Shown in pieces: positions 1 through 19,339 of a stretch of DNA of 64,000 bases. Source of the stretch: Hippopus hippopus (Eukaryota; Mollusca; Bivalvia; Cardiida; Cardiidae); NCBI GenBank assembly GCA_946811185.2, contig OX328099.1, forward strand, positions 36,877,299 through 36,941,298, given 5' to 3'. The notes beneath the pieces were generated by a model that was not told the DNA's origin, did not search any database, and worked only from the letters and a program-made list of their open reading frames with translations. How positions within the stretch are numbered: position 1 is the stretch's first letter; each line of letters starts with the position of its first letter. A program made the translations under genes and the position numbers.

Positions 1-1748
1 TTATTAGCTCACCAGCTAAGTGCTCATATTGAGCTTTTGTGATTGTGCTGTGTCTGTTGTCTGTAGTGCGTTGTCTGCCATCAACTTTTACCTTGTGTAC
101 GCTCTAGGGGCCACATTTTTTGTCCAATACTTATGAAACATGGTCAGATTGTTTGTCTTGATAATATCATGGACCCATTTGAAAATGGGTCATGTCTGGT
201 CAAAAACTAAGTCACTAGGTCAAATCTTAGAAAAACCTTGTTTACACTCTAGAGGCCACATTTTGAGTCCAATACCTTCGAAAGTTTGTCAGTGTTTGTC
301 TGAAAATGGGTCATTTGAGGTCAAAAACTAGGTCACTAGGTCAAATCTTAGAAAAACCTTGTGTACACTCTTGAGGGCACATTTTTGTCCAATACTCATG
401 AAACTTGTTCAGATTGTTTGTCTTGATATCTTGGACGAGTTTGAAAATGGGCAATGTCGGGTCAAAACCTAGGTCACTGGGTCAAATCTTATGTACGCTG
501 TAGAGGCCACATGTTACCTTGTGTACGCTCTTGAGGGCACATTTTTTGTCAGATGCTCTTGAAAATCGGTGAGAATGTTTGTCTTAATGACATCTTTGAT
601 GAGTTAGAAAATGGGTCATGTCTGGTCAAATTTTCAGTCCAATACCCCTGAAACTTGGTCAGAATCTCTGTATTGATGATATCTTAGAAGAGTTTGAAAA
701 TAGGTCATATCTTCTCAAAAACTAGTTCACTTGGTCAAATCTTAGAAAAACCTTACAATCGACACCTACACTCTAGAGGCTACATTTTGAGTCCGATACT
801 CATGAAAGTTGGTCAGAATGTTCATCTTGATGATGTCTCAATCCAGTTTGAAAATGGGTCACATTATGTCAAAAAAAAAACTAGGTCACCAGGTCATATC
901 TTAGAAAAACTTTGTGTACACTCTAGAGGCCACATTTTGAGTCCAATACTCTTGAAAGTTTGTCAGAATGTTTGTCTTGATGATATTTTGGAACAGTGTG
1001 AAAATGGGTCATGCCAGGTCAGAAACTAGGTCACTACTTCAAATCTTAAAAAAACCTTGTGTACACTTTTGAGGGCACATTTTTTTTTTTTCTATACTCA
1101 TGAAACTTTGTCAAAGTGTTTGTCTTGATAATATCCGGACCAGTTTGAAAATGGGTCATGTGGGGTCAAAAACTAGGTCACTGGGTCAAATCTTAGAAGA
1201 ACCTTATGTACACTGTAGAGGCCACATGTTGAGTCCAATACTCTTTAAAATTAGTCAAAATTTTTGTCTTAATGACATCGTTGATGAGTTACAAAATGGG
1301 TCATGCCTGGTCAAAAACTAGGTCACCGGGTCAAATCTTTGAAAAACCATATGTACGCTCTTGTGGGCACATTTTCAGTCAAATACTCCTGAACCTTGGT
1401 CAGAATCTCTGTATGGATGATATCTTGGTAGTGTTTGAAAATGGGTCTTATCTTGTCAAAAACTAGGTCACTAGGTCAAATCTCAGAAAAGCCTTGTGTA
1501 CACTCTAGAGGCCACATTTTGAGTCCAATACTCATGAACGTTGGTCAGAATGTTCGTCTTGATGATGTCTCGATCCAGTTTGAAAATTGGTCACATTATA
1601 TGAAAAACTAGGTCACCAGATGAAATCTTAGAAATACCTTGTGTATCCTTTAGAATATTTGTCATAATATCTTGGAAAAAGATTGGAAATGGGACATGTA
1701 TGTATATATTGGTTCAGGTGAGCAACTTCAGGGCTATCATGGCCCTCC
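1..1748 (+). repeat. Tandem-repeat-core element, period about 147 bases
   Basis: About eleven diverged units carry CTCTAGAGGCCACATTTT, TTGAAAATGGGTCATG and AAAACTAGGTCACTAGGTC. The spacing is mostly 145-148 bases, with shortened units near 370 and 490. It is bounded by TTAGCTCACC on the left and GGTGAGCAACTTC with ATCATGGCCCTCCTG on the right, so it looks like one complete element in a TFIIS intron. Frames in the units are not genes. Confidence 0.85.
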
Positions 1749-1754
1749 TGAGTT

Positions 1755-1961
1755 TTATTGATTCTGAAGAAGAAAGCTTTTGAAAACATTTTGGGAAAGG
1801 AGAAAATGCTGGTAACCAGCATTTTCCCCTTTCCCAAAATGTTTTCTATCTTATCAAAGACAGAATCATCATTTGAGCTACATTTAATTTGTTGTCTGCA
1901 AAATTAATGCTTTCAATATGATTGAGCCCAAAGTTTTGTCGTTTTGCAAAGTGTTAAAAGG
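1755..1961. repeat. H1 hairpin element
   Basis: The core palindrome GAGAAAATGCTGGTAACCAG sits around 1813 with near-perfect arms. The right flank carries the family's TTTAATTTGTTGTCTGC and TTTTGTCGTTTTG. Confidence 0.75.
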
Positions 1962-2071
1962 ATGTAAAGGATTCTTGTATTAGTCTTGTCTCATTATCCC
2001 GTTTTCAAGCATATTCATAGTCAGATTAACCTTACAGTTGTGACATCTTTTATCCTTATCTATGTGTGTAG

Positions 2072-8407
<6,336 letters not shown>

Positions 8408-8960
8408 GGTACTAAATCGAACTCTGGGAACCCAAGGATTTACATTTTGACTGCATTTCGGTACTGCGTATTATACATCCTTGCCAACCTACAGAGATTT
8501 ACCAAACATCAAACAGAGCAGCAGCACTGGTTAATCAACAGAATGCAAAATAAGAGGATGGGTCATATTGCACTTCTGTGAAAGCCTCATAGAGCCATAT
8601 TTCTGGAAAAGCCATTTTCAGTCAGTAGTAAAAAAAAAATTGAGAAAAATACAGACATTTCAATGCTGTTTTGACAGATATTTTCATCCATAGTAAGCCA
8701 CTGCAGATGTGCTGTAAATGTCTAAACATCTTGACTGTTGCAAACTCAGCAGGGATATTAATGTTGAGTGATTGACAGTACTATGTTGCCAAAGATATGC
8801 TAGAAGTTAACTATACATTTGATTGTTTTGTAGCAGCAATGGGAACTGTAATGAGACAGGGTTTTGAGTTTTCTTACAATTCTGAACATAGATCTCATTC
8901 AGAATCACATGACTGGCCATCCAGACAACAAAACAAATATGGCTGAACTGGTGGAATTTA
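8408..8960. other. TFIIS 3' UTR / 3' flank
   Basis: Follows the terminal exon's stop. No canonical AATAAA was seen before the mariner element; AATAAG lies near 8548. No other feature was found. Confidence 0.4.
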
Positions 8961-10298
8961 CGAGGGTTGTTAGATATGTAATGTGCATTGTACGATATCT
9001 CAAAAGCATTCGACTCAAATTGTGAAATGAACATTACATCCCTTCAAAATATTCTCCCCGGTTTGAAATACATAATTTCAATCTCTGAATCCATTTCTGA
9101 AATGCGTCACGGTACGCTGATTTAGGTAGACCTCTGAGGCACTGACTGATGGCTGAGCCAAGGGCTTGTCGGGACTTGTAACGACGAGCAGATAAGAACT
9201 TTTTAAGATTTGGAAAAAGGAAAAAGTCGCATGGGGCTAGATCTGGAGAGTATGGTGGGTGTGGCAAGACAGTAACCTTCTCCGACTTCAAAAATTGCTT
9301 CACAAGCTCAGATGTATGTGATGGAGCATTATCATGAAGTAGACAAACATGCCTAAATCCTGACACAGGGCGTCGTTTAAGATAATATTTCTTGAGCTTT
9401 TTTAGTATAACATCTCGGTAATACCGACCTGTAACAATTTTGCCCTTCGGCTCCGGAATTTGTACGGCTATACCATCACATGAGAAGAATATGCAATAAA
9501 GGACCATCTTTGTGCTTATGCTTCTTTTGGCAAATACAGGCCTTCTACCGTGTTTAGTTAGCCATATTTTGTTTCCAATTTTTCTTACTGGTTCGAAATG
9601 GTGAACCCATGTTTCATCACCAGTAACAATGTTTGCAAATTGTCTTTGATTGAATTTGGGAAACATTTTGAGCAACTGCTTAGCATTTTGTACTCGTACC
9701 CGTTTTTGGTCATCTGTCAATATATGCGGTATCCATATGGCAGAAATCTTTCGTACTTTCAAAATACGCTTCAAAATGAAATGCACCCGCGATAGCAATA
9801 TGCCAACAGCGTTGGCAATATCACGAATTGTGTATCTGCCATCACTTTCAATCATTTCCCTGACTTTGAGACATTTGCCGTGCCTGTTACAGGCACAGGT
9901 CGGCCAGATTTTGCTGCATCTTTGACAGACTCTGTGCCAGTCAGAAATTTCTTTCTCCACCTCTGAACTGTCTCATAAGATACCTTATCAGACCCATAAA
10001 CTTTCCCCAATTCAGTAAAAATCTGCATTACCAAATGACCGAGTTTTGTGCGAACTTTTATATAAGCTCTAATTTCTTCAATATTCTTAATCCGTTTCCC
10101 AACCATTTTTACAACAGTGGTCAACGACTAGCTCTATTGAAATGACTATAAGTTTAAAACTATGTGGAGCTAAAGGCTCGTGTTTATACCGTTGGAAAGG
10201 TATTGAATAGAGCTATTCAAGCGTATCATCATCCACGAAATGGTTGAAAGCGTTATCGCGCTGTGGTACAATACACATTACATATCGAACAGCCCTCG
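8961..10298 (-). mobile_element. Complete mariner (Tc1/mariner) element
   Basis: 33-base terminal inverted repeats (8961-8993 and 10266-10298, starting CGAGGGYTGTT) match at 30 of 33 positions. They are flanked by TA on both sides, the duplicated target of this superfamily. The 1,338-base length is normal for mariner. The transposase runs on the minus strand between them. Confidence 0.95.
9034..10106 (-). pseudogene. Mariner transposase, one frameshift
   Basis: Cut-and-paste DNA transposase. The N-terminal helix-turn-helix region includes ETVQRWRKKF. The catalytic triad is visible: VTGDETWVHHF, LLHDNAPSH, and YSPDLAPCDFF with exactly 34 residues between the last two Asp, the D34D mariner signature. 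The frame is broken once near 9863, where one base appears missing between NVSK and REMIES. No other stop or gap was seen. The start is ATG 10106. Automated annotation may call this SETMAR-like. Confidence 0.93.
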
Positions 10299-10894
10299 TA
10301 TCTGTGTTACAATAAAAACCTTGTGGGAAAAGAAGAAAATGCGGATTATCACCATTATTTGCTTTTCACCACACGTTTTTATAAGGCATCTTGCTCAGGG
10401 TTGTTTGTTAAAGGGTAGGATAGCTAGACTGGCCATCTGACTGGCTTAGATAGAATGTCTTGGCTATAAAATGGCTAGTGTAGAATTTAAAATAGGAATT
10501 CAGCTTAAGATGGATGTCCCATGGTAAGTACATGCCCTGATTGGACAAGACAGAACACCTCAGCCAATCAGTTAACTTTAAGAGAATCAAGAATAGAAAT
10601 TGATAAAAAATAGTGAGTATATACAACCCCATGGCTCATGCTGCCACTAGCCAGTTTACTTATAGCCATCAACTTTTAAAATTTAGATCTGGGTCTAAGC
10701 TTTTTGTATTTAGCTACATTTTTATATGCTGTACTATTACTCTGGAGAAATGTATCATTGTATGGCTGCCTCACTTTGAAATGTGTTACAACATTTGTTC
10801 ATGCTTTTAAAACATTCAAGCTTAATTGAGTGGAATTTAAACTTTGAAAATTAAAATCAAGACTTTAATAAGATAAGAAGAAATAGAAAACGCT

Positions 10895-11128
10895 CCACAA
10901 GTAATACCAAATGACGAAATTTTGGACTTGTCCAAATTAAAAGCATTGATAGTTGACAGATGTGGCTGAAATTGTCAGATTTGTCTTTGAAAGGGTAGAA
11001 AACGTTTTGAGTGAATGACAAAATTCTAGTTACCAGCATTTTCAACCTTTTCCAAAAATGTTTTCAAAAGCCTCAATCTTCACAGTGGTTGAAATTTACA
11101 ATTGTTTGGTTAAGGGTTAGGTATTTGT
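10895..11128. repeat. H1 hairpin element, diverged, with fragment to 11395
   Basis: TACCAAATGACGAAATTTTG, GACTTGTCCAAATTAAAAGC and GTTACCAGCATTTTC identify the family. It ends GGTTAAGGGTTA. A second partial unit with GACTTGTCCAAATTG follows at 11309-11395. Confidence 0.65.
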
Positions 11129-11804
11129 GGTGTAAATTCTTATGCTTAGCTGAGGTCAAAATGGAAAAATACCCCCCAAAAATACAAAGATTTGCCATGA
11201 TCAAGTAACTTTGGCATCACAACAGATTTCTTCGATTGGTTGTTTTGGGTAATATTTGAAGTAGTAAAGTTTGCTACATGGTAATTTGAGCCTACAAGTT
11301 TTGCATAACTTTTTAACTCTTTACCAAAGGACAAAATTTTTGACTTGTCCAAATTGAAAGTATTGTGGATGACAAAGCAATTTGTCTTTTTACCTCTTTG
11401 TTTTTAAAAGTATTTCTCTTTTGTGTCAATCAGTCTGGTTATTACTGGTTTAGAATAAGCCTATACATAAATGGGTTAAAGAATACTTAGTTGTTTCTTG
11501 CTTGCTCCATTACTGTATAAAGATACATGTACATTCATGTCTTCATTTGCTCATTTATTCATTTGTATATACAGTTTTCATTTCATGTCCAATTTTTCGT
11601 AGATGTATTTATAGTAATGTCTCCATAAAAAATTGATGGAGATTTGTCAAAGTATAAAGCTTTTATATGCAGTGTTGTAAGTTCTTGGCATTTTTTCCTC
11701 TCTTATCTGAGCTCAAGCATAAACATGATAAATTATGGTAATTTCTAGTGTCAGAAATGGTCCAACATTGAAGGAAATAATTTAGTTTCACTTTGTTTCA
11801 TTTT

Positions 11805-12418
11805 TAGCTCCACTGGCCGAAGGCCAGAGAGCTATTGTCATAGCGTTGTGTCCGTCGTTCGTGCGTGCGTGCGTGCGTCCGTCCGTGCGTGCGTCCGTAA
11901 ACTTTTTCTTTAAAAAACTTCTCCTCAGAAATTATTGACTGGATTTTTACCAAATTTCACAGGAATGTTCCTTTGGTGGTCCTCTTTCAAATTCCTTCAA
12001 ATAATTGTGTTCCATGAAGAATTCTGGTTGCCATGGCAACCAAAGTAAAAAACCTTTAAAAATCTTCTCCTCCCAAACCGCTATTTGGATAGCATTATTA
12101 TTTTGCAGGAATGTTCCTTAGATACAGGTTTACAGAATTCCTTAAAAAAAAAAAGATCTGTCAAAAAACATGGCTTTTATGGGAGACTCATTTTCCTTTT
12201 ATGGTATAAAGTAAAATCTTTGAAAAATTTCTTCTCTAAAACTATTCATTGGATTTCATTGTTGTTTTGCAGGTAAGTTCCTATGGTGGTTGTCTACCAA
12301 ATTGTTTCTTCAGTGAGCTAAAATGCAGGATTGAATGATAATTGTTAAAAACTTCTTTTCGCCATTATAGAAATATCAGGACTGTGGAGCGATACAGGCG
12401 CTCAAGCGCCTCTAGTTT
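11805..12418 (+). repeat. Repeat element with (GTGC)n and AGCTCCACTGG-type ends
   Basis: It starts TTTAGCTCCACTGGCCGAAG and has GTGCGTGCGTGCG near 11860-11900. Two or three decayed internal units share TTCTCC and GCAGGAATGTTCCT. It ends TGGAGCGATACAGGCGCTC. Built like the elements at 1-1748 and 56092-58010, but of different sequence. Confidence 0.7.
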
Positions 12419-12420
12419 AT

Positions 12421-14095
12421 TATGCCCCCCTTCAATGAAGTGGGGGTATATTGCTTTGCACATGTTGGTCGGTCGGTAGACCTTACCTTGTCCGGATGAT
12501 AACTAGACACAGAATTGACCTAGGTTCGTCAAATTTGGCACAGACATTCGTCTCAGAGTGTAGATGATCCCTATTGATTTTGAGGTCAATTGGTCAAAGG
12601 TCAAGGTCACAGTGACCGTCAACATGTTGATATATAGACCAAACCTTGTCCGGATGATAACTAGACACAGAATTGACCTAAGTTTGTCAAATTTGGCACA
12701 GACATGCGTCTCGGAGTGCAGATGATCCCTATTGATTTTGAGGTCAATCGGTCAAAGGTCAAGGTCACAGTGACCGTCAACATGTTGATATATAGACCAA
12801 ACCTTGTCCGGATGATAACTAGACACAAAATTGACCTAGGTTCGTCAAATTTGGCACAGACATGCGTTTCGGAGTGCAGATGATCCCTATTGATTTTGAG
12901 GTCAATCAGTCAAAGTTCAAGGTCACAGTGACTGTCAACATGTTGATATATAGACCAAACCTTGTCCGGATGATAACTAGACACAGAATTGACCTAGGTT
13001 TGTCAAATTTGGCACAGACATTCGCCTTGGAGTGTAGATGATTCCAATTGATTTTGAGGTCAATCGGTCAAAGGTCAAGGTCACAGTAACCATCAACATG
13101 TTCGTCAAATTTGGCACAGACATTCATCTCGGAGTGTAGATTATCCCTATTGATTTTGAGGTCAATCAGTCAAAGGTCAAGGTCACAGTGACCGTCAACT
13201 TGTTGATATATAGACCAAACCTTGTCCGGAATTGACCTAGGTTCGTCAAATTTGGCACAGACATTCGCCTTGGAGTGCAGATGATCCCTATCAATTTTGA
13301 GATTAATCCATCAAAGGTCAAGGTCACAGTGGCCTTCAACTTAATGATATATAGACCAAACCTTGTCCGGATGATAACTAGACACAGAATTGACATAGGT
13401 TCTTCAAATTCTGTACAGATATTCATCTTGGAGTGTAAATGATCCCTATAGATTTTGAGATTAATCCATCAAAGGTCAAGGTCACATTGGCCTTCAATTT
13501 AATGATATATAGACCAAACCTTGTCCAGATGATAACTACTCACAGAATTGACCTAGGTCCTTCAAATTCTGTACAGATATTCATCTTGGGGTGTAATTGA
13601 TCCCTATAGATTTTAAGGTTAATCCGTTAAAAGTCAAGGTCACAGTGACCACCAGATGATTCAGGGCCCGCGCTGCCGTTCGCCACTTGAGCCATTTGCT
13701 CAAAAAAAATTAAAGTGTCTGAAAAATTATGATATATAGCTCAACTTGTGGCTCCAACATTTCATTTGCGTATTATCGGGGACGTTGTAAGCACCGAAGT
13801 CGACTGGAAAAAAGCGGAAGTCGAATGCGCATGCCAAAAAGAAAATCGATAACCCAGTCTGTGTATCGACGACTGTTTACAATCTTGTATGTATTCACAC
13901 GGCGGTGTGTATAATTATGTGAACTGTTGACAGATTATCACGTTTAACAATTGAAGTGGGCTATAAATCAAAAAGATGACATCGATATTTCCCAATCAAT
14001 TCTTTTGATATCAGTTTATGAACTGTGCCACTTCCTGTATCAGTGTGGTAGTAGGGGGGCATGACTGTTTTACAAACAGACATCTTGTTATATTT
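12421..14095 (+). repeat. Tandem-repeat-core element, period about 158 bases
   Basis: About seven units carry ACCTTGTCCGGATGATAACT, CAAATTTGGCACAGACAT and GGTCAAGGTCACAGTGACC. The CCTTGTC landmark is at 12486, 12643, 12802 and 12960. It is bounded by TATGCCCCCCTTC...GTGGGGGTATA on the left and GGGGGGCATGACTG near 14056 on the right. Confidence 0.85.
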
Positions 14096-14192
14096 AAAAT
14101 GATTTTTGCACCATTTCAGATGTGTCTTCAACTTGTTGAGCTACATATCTATTCATTGTTCCTTTACCGCACAATGACAACTTTCATCTAAC

Positions 14193-14390
14193 CTGAGAAA
14201 GATAACTTTCAGTTTCAAAACATTGTGAGAAAAGAAGAAAATGCCCGTAACCAGCATTTCCTCCTTTTCCCACAATGTTTTCTAACATTTCGAAGAAAAA
14301 TCCCATCATTTGAGCCCCATTTAATTTGTTGTCTGCAAACGCTTTGAATTTGGACAAGTCTAAAATTACGATGTTTGGTAAAGACTTGAG
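14193..14390. repeat. H1 hairpin element
   Basis: The core is GAAAATGCCCGTAACCAGC with TTTTCCCACAATGTTTTC arms, then TTTAATTTGTTGTCTGC and TTTGGACAAGTCTAAAATT. Confidence 0.75.
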
Positions 14391-14605
14391 TAAAAACAAC
14401 TCTGACAGGAATTGTAATCAAGATTAAACCATGCTATTGCTGCAGTTTATTATTGCTCTGTATTGTCTGAGAAGCAAGTGATATTACCACTGGCACCAGA
14501 GGACCATGTAATATTTCTTAAGCATTCAAGAAGTTTTGTCTGTCCATTTAGGGATCAGTGAAACAGATACATGTACACAAATTGTTCCTTTTATTTGAGA
14601 CTTGC

Positions 14606-14862
14606 TGTTTGAAAAGGGGGCTTAATTCATCTGTAAAAAATTATCGACCCAGGTCAGCCTGTGCAGTCCCCGCAAGCTGACTTCAGTTGAAACTTTTTTC
14701 TTTTGGTCAATTTACTGCATGTCAAAGGACCATTTTACCCAGAGACTCAGCCAGTTGTTAGACAAAATGGATTTCATGCATCCATAATTATGTGATGACT
14801 TGCTTGGTATAATACATCACGGGGATGCATTAAATCCTCTTTTCCAAGACCATGGTTCATTT
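14606..14862. repeat. H4 element
   Basis: GACCCAGGTCAGCCTGTGC, TGTCAAAGGACCATT and ATAATTATGTGATGACTTGC lie between ends GGGGGCTTAATTCATCTG and GATGCATTAAATCCTC. Confidence 0.7.
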
Positions 14863-15387
14863 GTCTGTTGTAATTAGGAAATTGTAGGAAATAATTGTTA
14901 AAAGAAAATGTAAAGCAACAGTCCAACACTCAACTTACATGCACATACATTTGTTTACTCTATTTTATGATAATTGATAAGTTTTTTTTTTTTTTTGTTT
15001 GGACTGGTTCTTTTTTCCATTTAAATTTGACTTCCAGAGTATCTCACTTTATCATATCTTGGAAACTTTTGTTTTTATAGTCAGCAGATCTTATCCAAAT
15101 TCTGTCCTTTCCAATGAATAAAAGTGATATTTTTTGTCAGTAAAAAATGTTCATATTTATTTATTTAAACCCTTTCCTAGCATTCCTGTGCTTCTATGAC
15201 CCTGGGAATGACCCTGGGAAAGAGGGTCTAAAGATATGGTTAAGTGTAGAAACATCATCATATTTCATTTTCTGTGTTTTCTGGTCTGTATTACCTTTGT
15301 CTGCTCACAGTTCAGAATTTCTCTGGATTTTTCAGTTGACAATTACAGATTTAATTGTGAAGAAATATTTGTGAGTGCAACAATTTT

Positions 15388-16168
15388 TAGCTTAACGGTG
15401 AGCTTTTGTGATTGTGCCGTGTCCATCTTGCATTGTGCATTAGCAACTTTTACTTTGTGTACGCTCTAGAGGCCACATTTTCAGTCAGATACTAAAGAAA
15501 CTTGGTCAGAATGTTTGTCTCGATATCTCTGGTGATTTTGAGAATGGGTCATGTCGGGTCAAAAAATAGGTCACTAGGTCAAATCTTATAAAAGCCTTGT
15601 ATACACTCAAGAGGCCACATTTTCTGTCCAATATTTATGAAAATTAGTCAGAATGTTTGTCTTGATTATATCTTGAGCGAGTCTGAAAATGAGTCATGTG
15701 GAGTCAAAAACTAGGTCACCAGGTCAAATTGTACAAAGACCTTGTGTATACTCTAGAGGCCACATTTTAAGTTCAGTACTCATGACAGTTGGATAAAATG
15801 TATGTCTTGATGTTATCTTGATTGAGATTGAAATGGGTCACTGGGTCAAATCTTAGAAAAACTTTGTGTACACTCTGGAGACCACATTTTCTGTCCAATA
15901 CTCATGAAAGTGGTCAGAATGTTTGTCTTGATACTTGTAATATTTACAAGTTTGAACATGGGCCATGTTTAGCTACAAAGTAGTCACTGGACAACTTCTA
16001 GAAAATGCTAGTGTACACTCAAGAAGAGACCACATTTTCGGTCCTGTAATCATGACAGTTTGTTAGAATGTTTGTCACAATATATTTGAAGAGACTAGAA
16101 ATGGTTTATGTTTGGTCAAAAGGCTCAGGTGAGCGACTTCCGGGCCATCATGGCCCTCTTGTTTGTAT
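15388..16168 (+). repeat. Tandem-repeat-core element, second copy of the 147-base type
   Basis: Five units share CTCTAGAGGCCACATTTT with 1-1748. It starts GGTGAGCTTTTGTGATTGTG and ends GGTGAGCGACTTCCGGGCC with ATCATGGCCCTCTTG. Unit spacing is about 145 bases, with one short unit. Confidence 0.85.
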
Positions 16169-16477
16169 AATTCAGATTTATAAAATGTGAAAAAAATACA
16201 GTATATGTTTTTGTTGTCTCATTTAATCTTATTGCTTATTAGCCCACTCAGTGTATGCAACAATGGTTATGAACAGGGTCATATTGTCAATTATCCTGAT
16301 GATTGAATTAATATACAACAGCAATCCAAGACAGACGAAGTCTTATCTTTATCCATTACTGTTCAGTAAGAAGGGTTCTTATCCTTGCGGTACACTACAT
16401 TTTGAAAACATTGTTGGAAATTGCACAATTGGCTGTAACATGTAATTTTCCGTAATCTATAATTTTCTGTACCAGTT

Positions 16478-16690
16478 AACTCTTTAACACATGACAAAGT
16501 TTCAGACACGTCCAGATTGAAAGCATTTGTAGACAACAAATGTGGCTCAAATAATGAGTTTCTCTCTGACAGGGTAGAAAATATGGTGAGAAAAGGAGAA
16601 ATTGCTTGTTTCCAGCATTTTCTCCTTTTGTTATGTTCTTGACATATCTTTAGATAGTGATCAGACCAAGGTGTTGATTAGGGTTAAAAT
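16478..16690. repeat. H1 hairpin element
   Basis: Starts TTAACTCTTTAACACATGAC and ends GATTAGGGTTA. The core GAGAAATTGCTTGTTTCCAGC is partly decayed. Confidence 0.65.
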
Positions 16691-16904
16691 TATTAGAGTG
16701 TAATTCAATGATTCAATAGTTTATTATTTGTGCAACAAACAATCAAGTTGTATACAAGCATGTTTCCAAAAAGATGATATACTTGTATGAGTGAGAAAGT
16801 AGAGAAGGTAATAACTGTTTTCCCCCGAGTTTACCCAGAGAGATTCATGGCAATAAACAGTGGTGTGATTTTTCCTGCTCTAGAGGATTTCCTCCTTTCA
16901 ACCC

Positions 16905-17105
16905 TTTAACCACAGTCTCAAGTTTTAATTAACCTGAAAAAGAAGTCTTTTGAAAACATGATGGGGAAAGGAGAAAACACTGGTAAGCAGCATTTCTTCT
17001 TTTCCCACAATGTTTTCTACCCATTCAAAAACAAATCACGTCACTAAATTTGTTTTCTGCATATGCTTCCAATTTTCCCAAGTCTGAAATTTTGTTGACT
17101 CATAA
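16905..17105. repeat. H1 hairpin element
   Basis: AAGTCTTTTGAAAACATG, ACACTGGTAAGCAGC and CTTTTCCCACAATGTTTTC mark the family; the core has several mismatches. Confidence 0.65.
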
Positions 17106-17485
17106 AAAATTATGCTAAGACTTAAGAATTAAAAACTGTTCCAGGTGACAATGATATGCTCAAAAAGCATGTATATAAAGAAGATGTGAGATGGGGGAGG
17201 GGTTATGGCATTTTCCTCACCTCCATATTTCATTAATCACAACACAGAATTACAAATCATGAAAACAGTTAGATGAAGTACAGTAATATAAGCACATCTT
17301 TCAAATATAAATCATGTACCTACATTGTGACTTTTTTTGTTGTTGTTTTATCAGCATGTTATCTTCTGCAGTGGAAATTTCAGCCTGGCAGTGCCAGACC
17401 GTTTTAAAAACTTTGATGCAAAGGGATATACCGGTCAAAATGGAAAGTTTCCCCCTCTGCCACTCTTTTTACATGTATTAGAACT

Positions 17486-17713
17486 TAACTCCTTACCAAT
17501 TGAAAAATATTTAGACCTGTCCACATTGAAAAGATTTGCAAACAACAAAGTAATTATGGCACAAATGTTGGAATTTGTCTTTGAAAAGTTAGAAAACATT
17601 GTGGGAAAAGAAGAAAATGCTGGTAACCAGCATTTTCTCCTTTTCCCACAATGTTTTCAAAAGCCTTCTTTCTTGGGATCATTAAAACTACGGGTCACTT
17701 TGTAAAGGGTTAA
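17486..17713. repeat. H1 hairpin element, well preserved
   Basis: A full copy from TTAACTCCTTACCAATTG to GTAAAGGGTTAA. The hairpin core around GCTGGTAACCAGC is essentially perfect over about 30 bases per arm. TTAA at each end fits a TTAA-targeting (piggyBac-like) origin, or may just be part of the terminal repeat. Confidence 0.8.
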
Positions 17714-17904
17714 TTCATCTTGATTATCTATAATTACAAGGATAGTTTCAAAGTCTTCTGCTTCAAGTTTGTTTCAGGAGTCAGAAGTTAGATATAACTG
17801 CAATGTGTGCTTGTTTGTATTTCAGCAGATTTCATTAACATATCTTGTTGGAAAATACCCATCATTTTCCTGCCTATATCTTGACAGGTTCAATAGGAGT
17901 AGGA

Positions 17905-18087
17905 TCCTTATTCACCAATCTTTCTTAAGAACATTCTTAGTCTAATTCTTATTTTTTTTTTAAAGTTGCGAGTAATGCAACTTTTGCTTAGCTAAACCAA
18001 ATGGTTTAGCCAATCAGAAGCTATGTTAATACTTTCTTAAATCTAGAATTAGACTTAAAATGACATTAAGAATAGTTGATGGATATG
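17905..18087. repeat. H5 palindromic MITE
   Basis: CACCAATCTTTCTTAAGAAC and its inverted counterpart AAGAATAGTTGATGG flank GCTAAACCAAATGG, TTTAGCCAATCAGAAGC and AGAATTAGACT. Confidence 0.75.
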
Positions 18088-18288
18088 GACTGTTGTTTAT
18101 AAAGGTAAATATCAAAAAGGCATATTTTAAGTCATTATCACAATCATCTTGAGTAAAATACAGCAAATCACATTGGAAACATCTTTATAATATATTAATA
18201 CAGTGATCACAAATTAAGGCTTTGTCCATAAATACAAGTTAAAATATGCTGGTCAAAAAAACTTATGCCTCATATACTACACTGTTTT

Positions 18289-18512
18289 AACTCTTCACCA
18301 AACAACAAAAAATTGGAATCATCCAAATAGAAAGTATTTGCAGATGACAAATTTAGCTGGTATTGTACTTTTGACTTTGAAAAGGTAGAAAATATTGTGG
18401 GAAAAGGAGAAAATGCTGGTAACCAGCATTTTCTCCTGTTCCCACAATGTTTTCAAAAGCTTGCTTTTTCGGGTCATTAAACCTTGAAATTGTGTTGTAA
18501 ATGGTTTAAAGT
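18289..18512. repeat. H1 hairpin element
   Basis: TTTTAACTCTTCACC to GTAAATGGTTTAAAG, with core GAAAATGCTGGTAACCAGC and near-perfect arms. Confidence 0.75.
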
Positions 18513-18825
18513 GGTCTACTGTAAGATACAAGTTATCATTTGTACAAGATGACGAGTTAATCATTGAATTATGCAGCTTTTTGATCTTGTTTTTCTTCTG
18601 ACCTCAGAAAGGCTCTACTCATATTGAGGTGACATTCTGTAATTCACTTACTACAGAACTTTCAGTTGCCTTTTAGCTGCAAGACCATTTCACTGAAATA
18701 AAGACGATAAATACAAAATGTATCAGTGATGTGTTTACTCATGTGCTTTTTTTCACTCATGAGTTATACAGAAATGGAGTTACAATAATTCCAATAAATG
18801 GCATACATTTCAAAATCAATGAGCC

Positions 18826-19082
18826 ATACTCTAGCAAAAGAGGACTTATTGCATCTTCGCAATGCATTATACCAAGCAAGTCGTAACATATCAATGGATC
18901 CATAAAAATCCATTTTATTTTATGATAAAGTGGATCTGGATGTAGAATGTTCCTTTGTCATGCAGAAAATCTATAAATGGCAAGAAGTTTGACCCATGTC
19001 ATCATGAGGGGACTGCACAGGCTGACGTATGTCTAAACTTTTAGCAGATGCATTAAGCCCCCTTTTCACAGAGCATGCCTAA
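18826..19082. repeat. H4 element
   Basis: Ends TACTCTAGCAAAAGAGG and TTTTCACAGAGCATGCC. The middle holds ATGGATCCATAAAAATCC and GGGGACTGCACAGGCTGACG. Confidence 0.65.
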
Positions 19083-19339
19083 AATGTATCATCTTTACAT
19101 TTGCAGATATCATTTATTTATGGAAATGGATTAAAAGGAAAAAACCAGGGTTCACAAGACCAAGTATTGTTGAATTCCTATATAAATAAAACAAGAAAAC
19201 CAAGCCAATGGAAAAACCAAAACATACGGATTTTTAAGTTGTATCTGCTGACAAAATGTTACAGTATGTGACAGTGTAGGTCAAAGATCAGACTGCATAT
19301 TTTGTGCAGTTGGATCTTGATCTACAATGTCCACTAGTC

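Noticed and set aside
140..1466. A family of short proteins with ENGSCLVKN ends
   Set aside because: Read-through of the 147-base tandem units; each frame ends at the same TAG of the unit.
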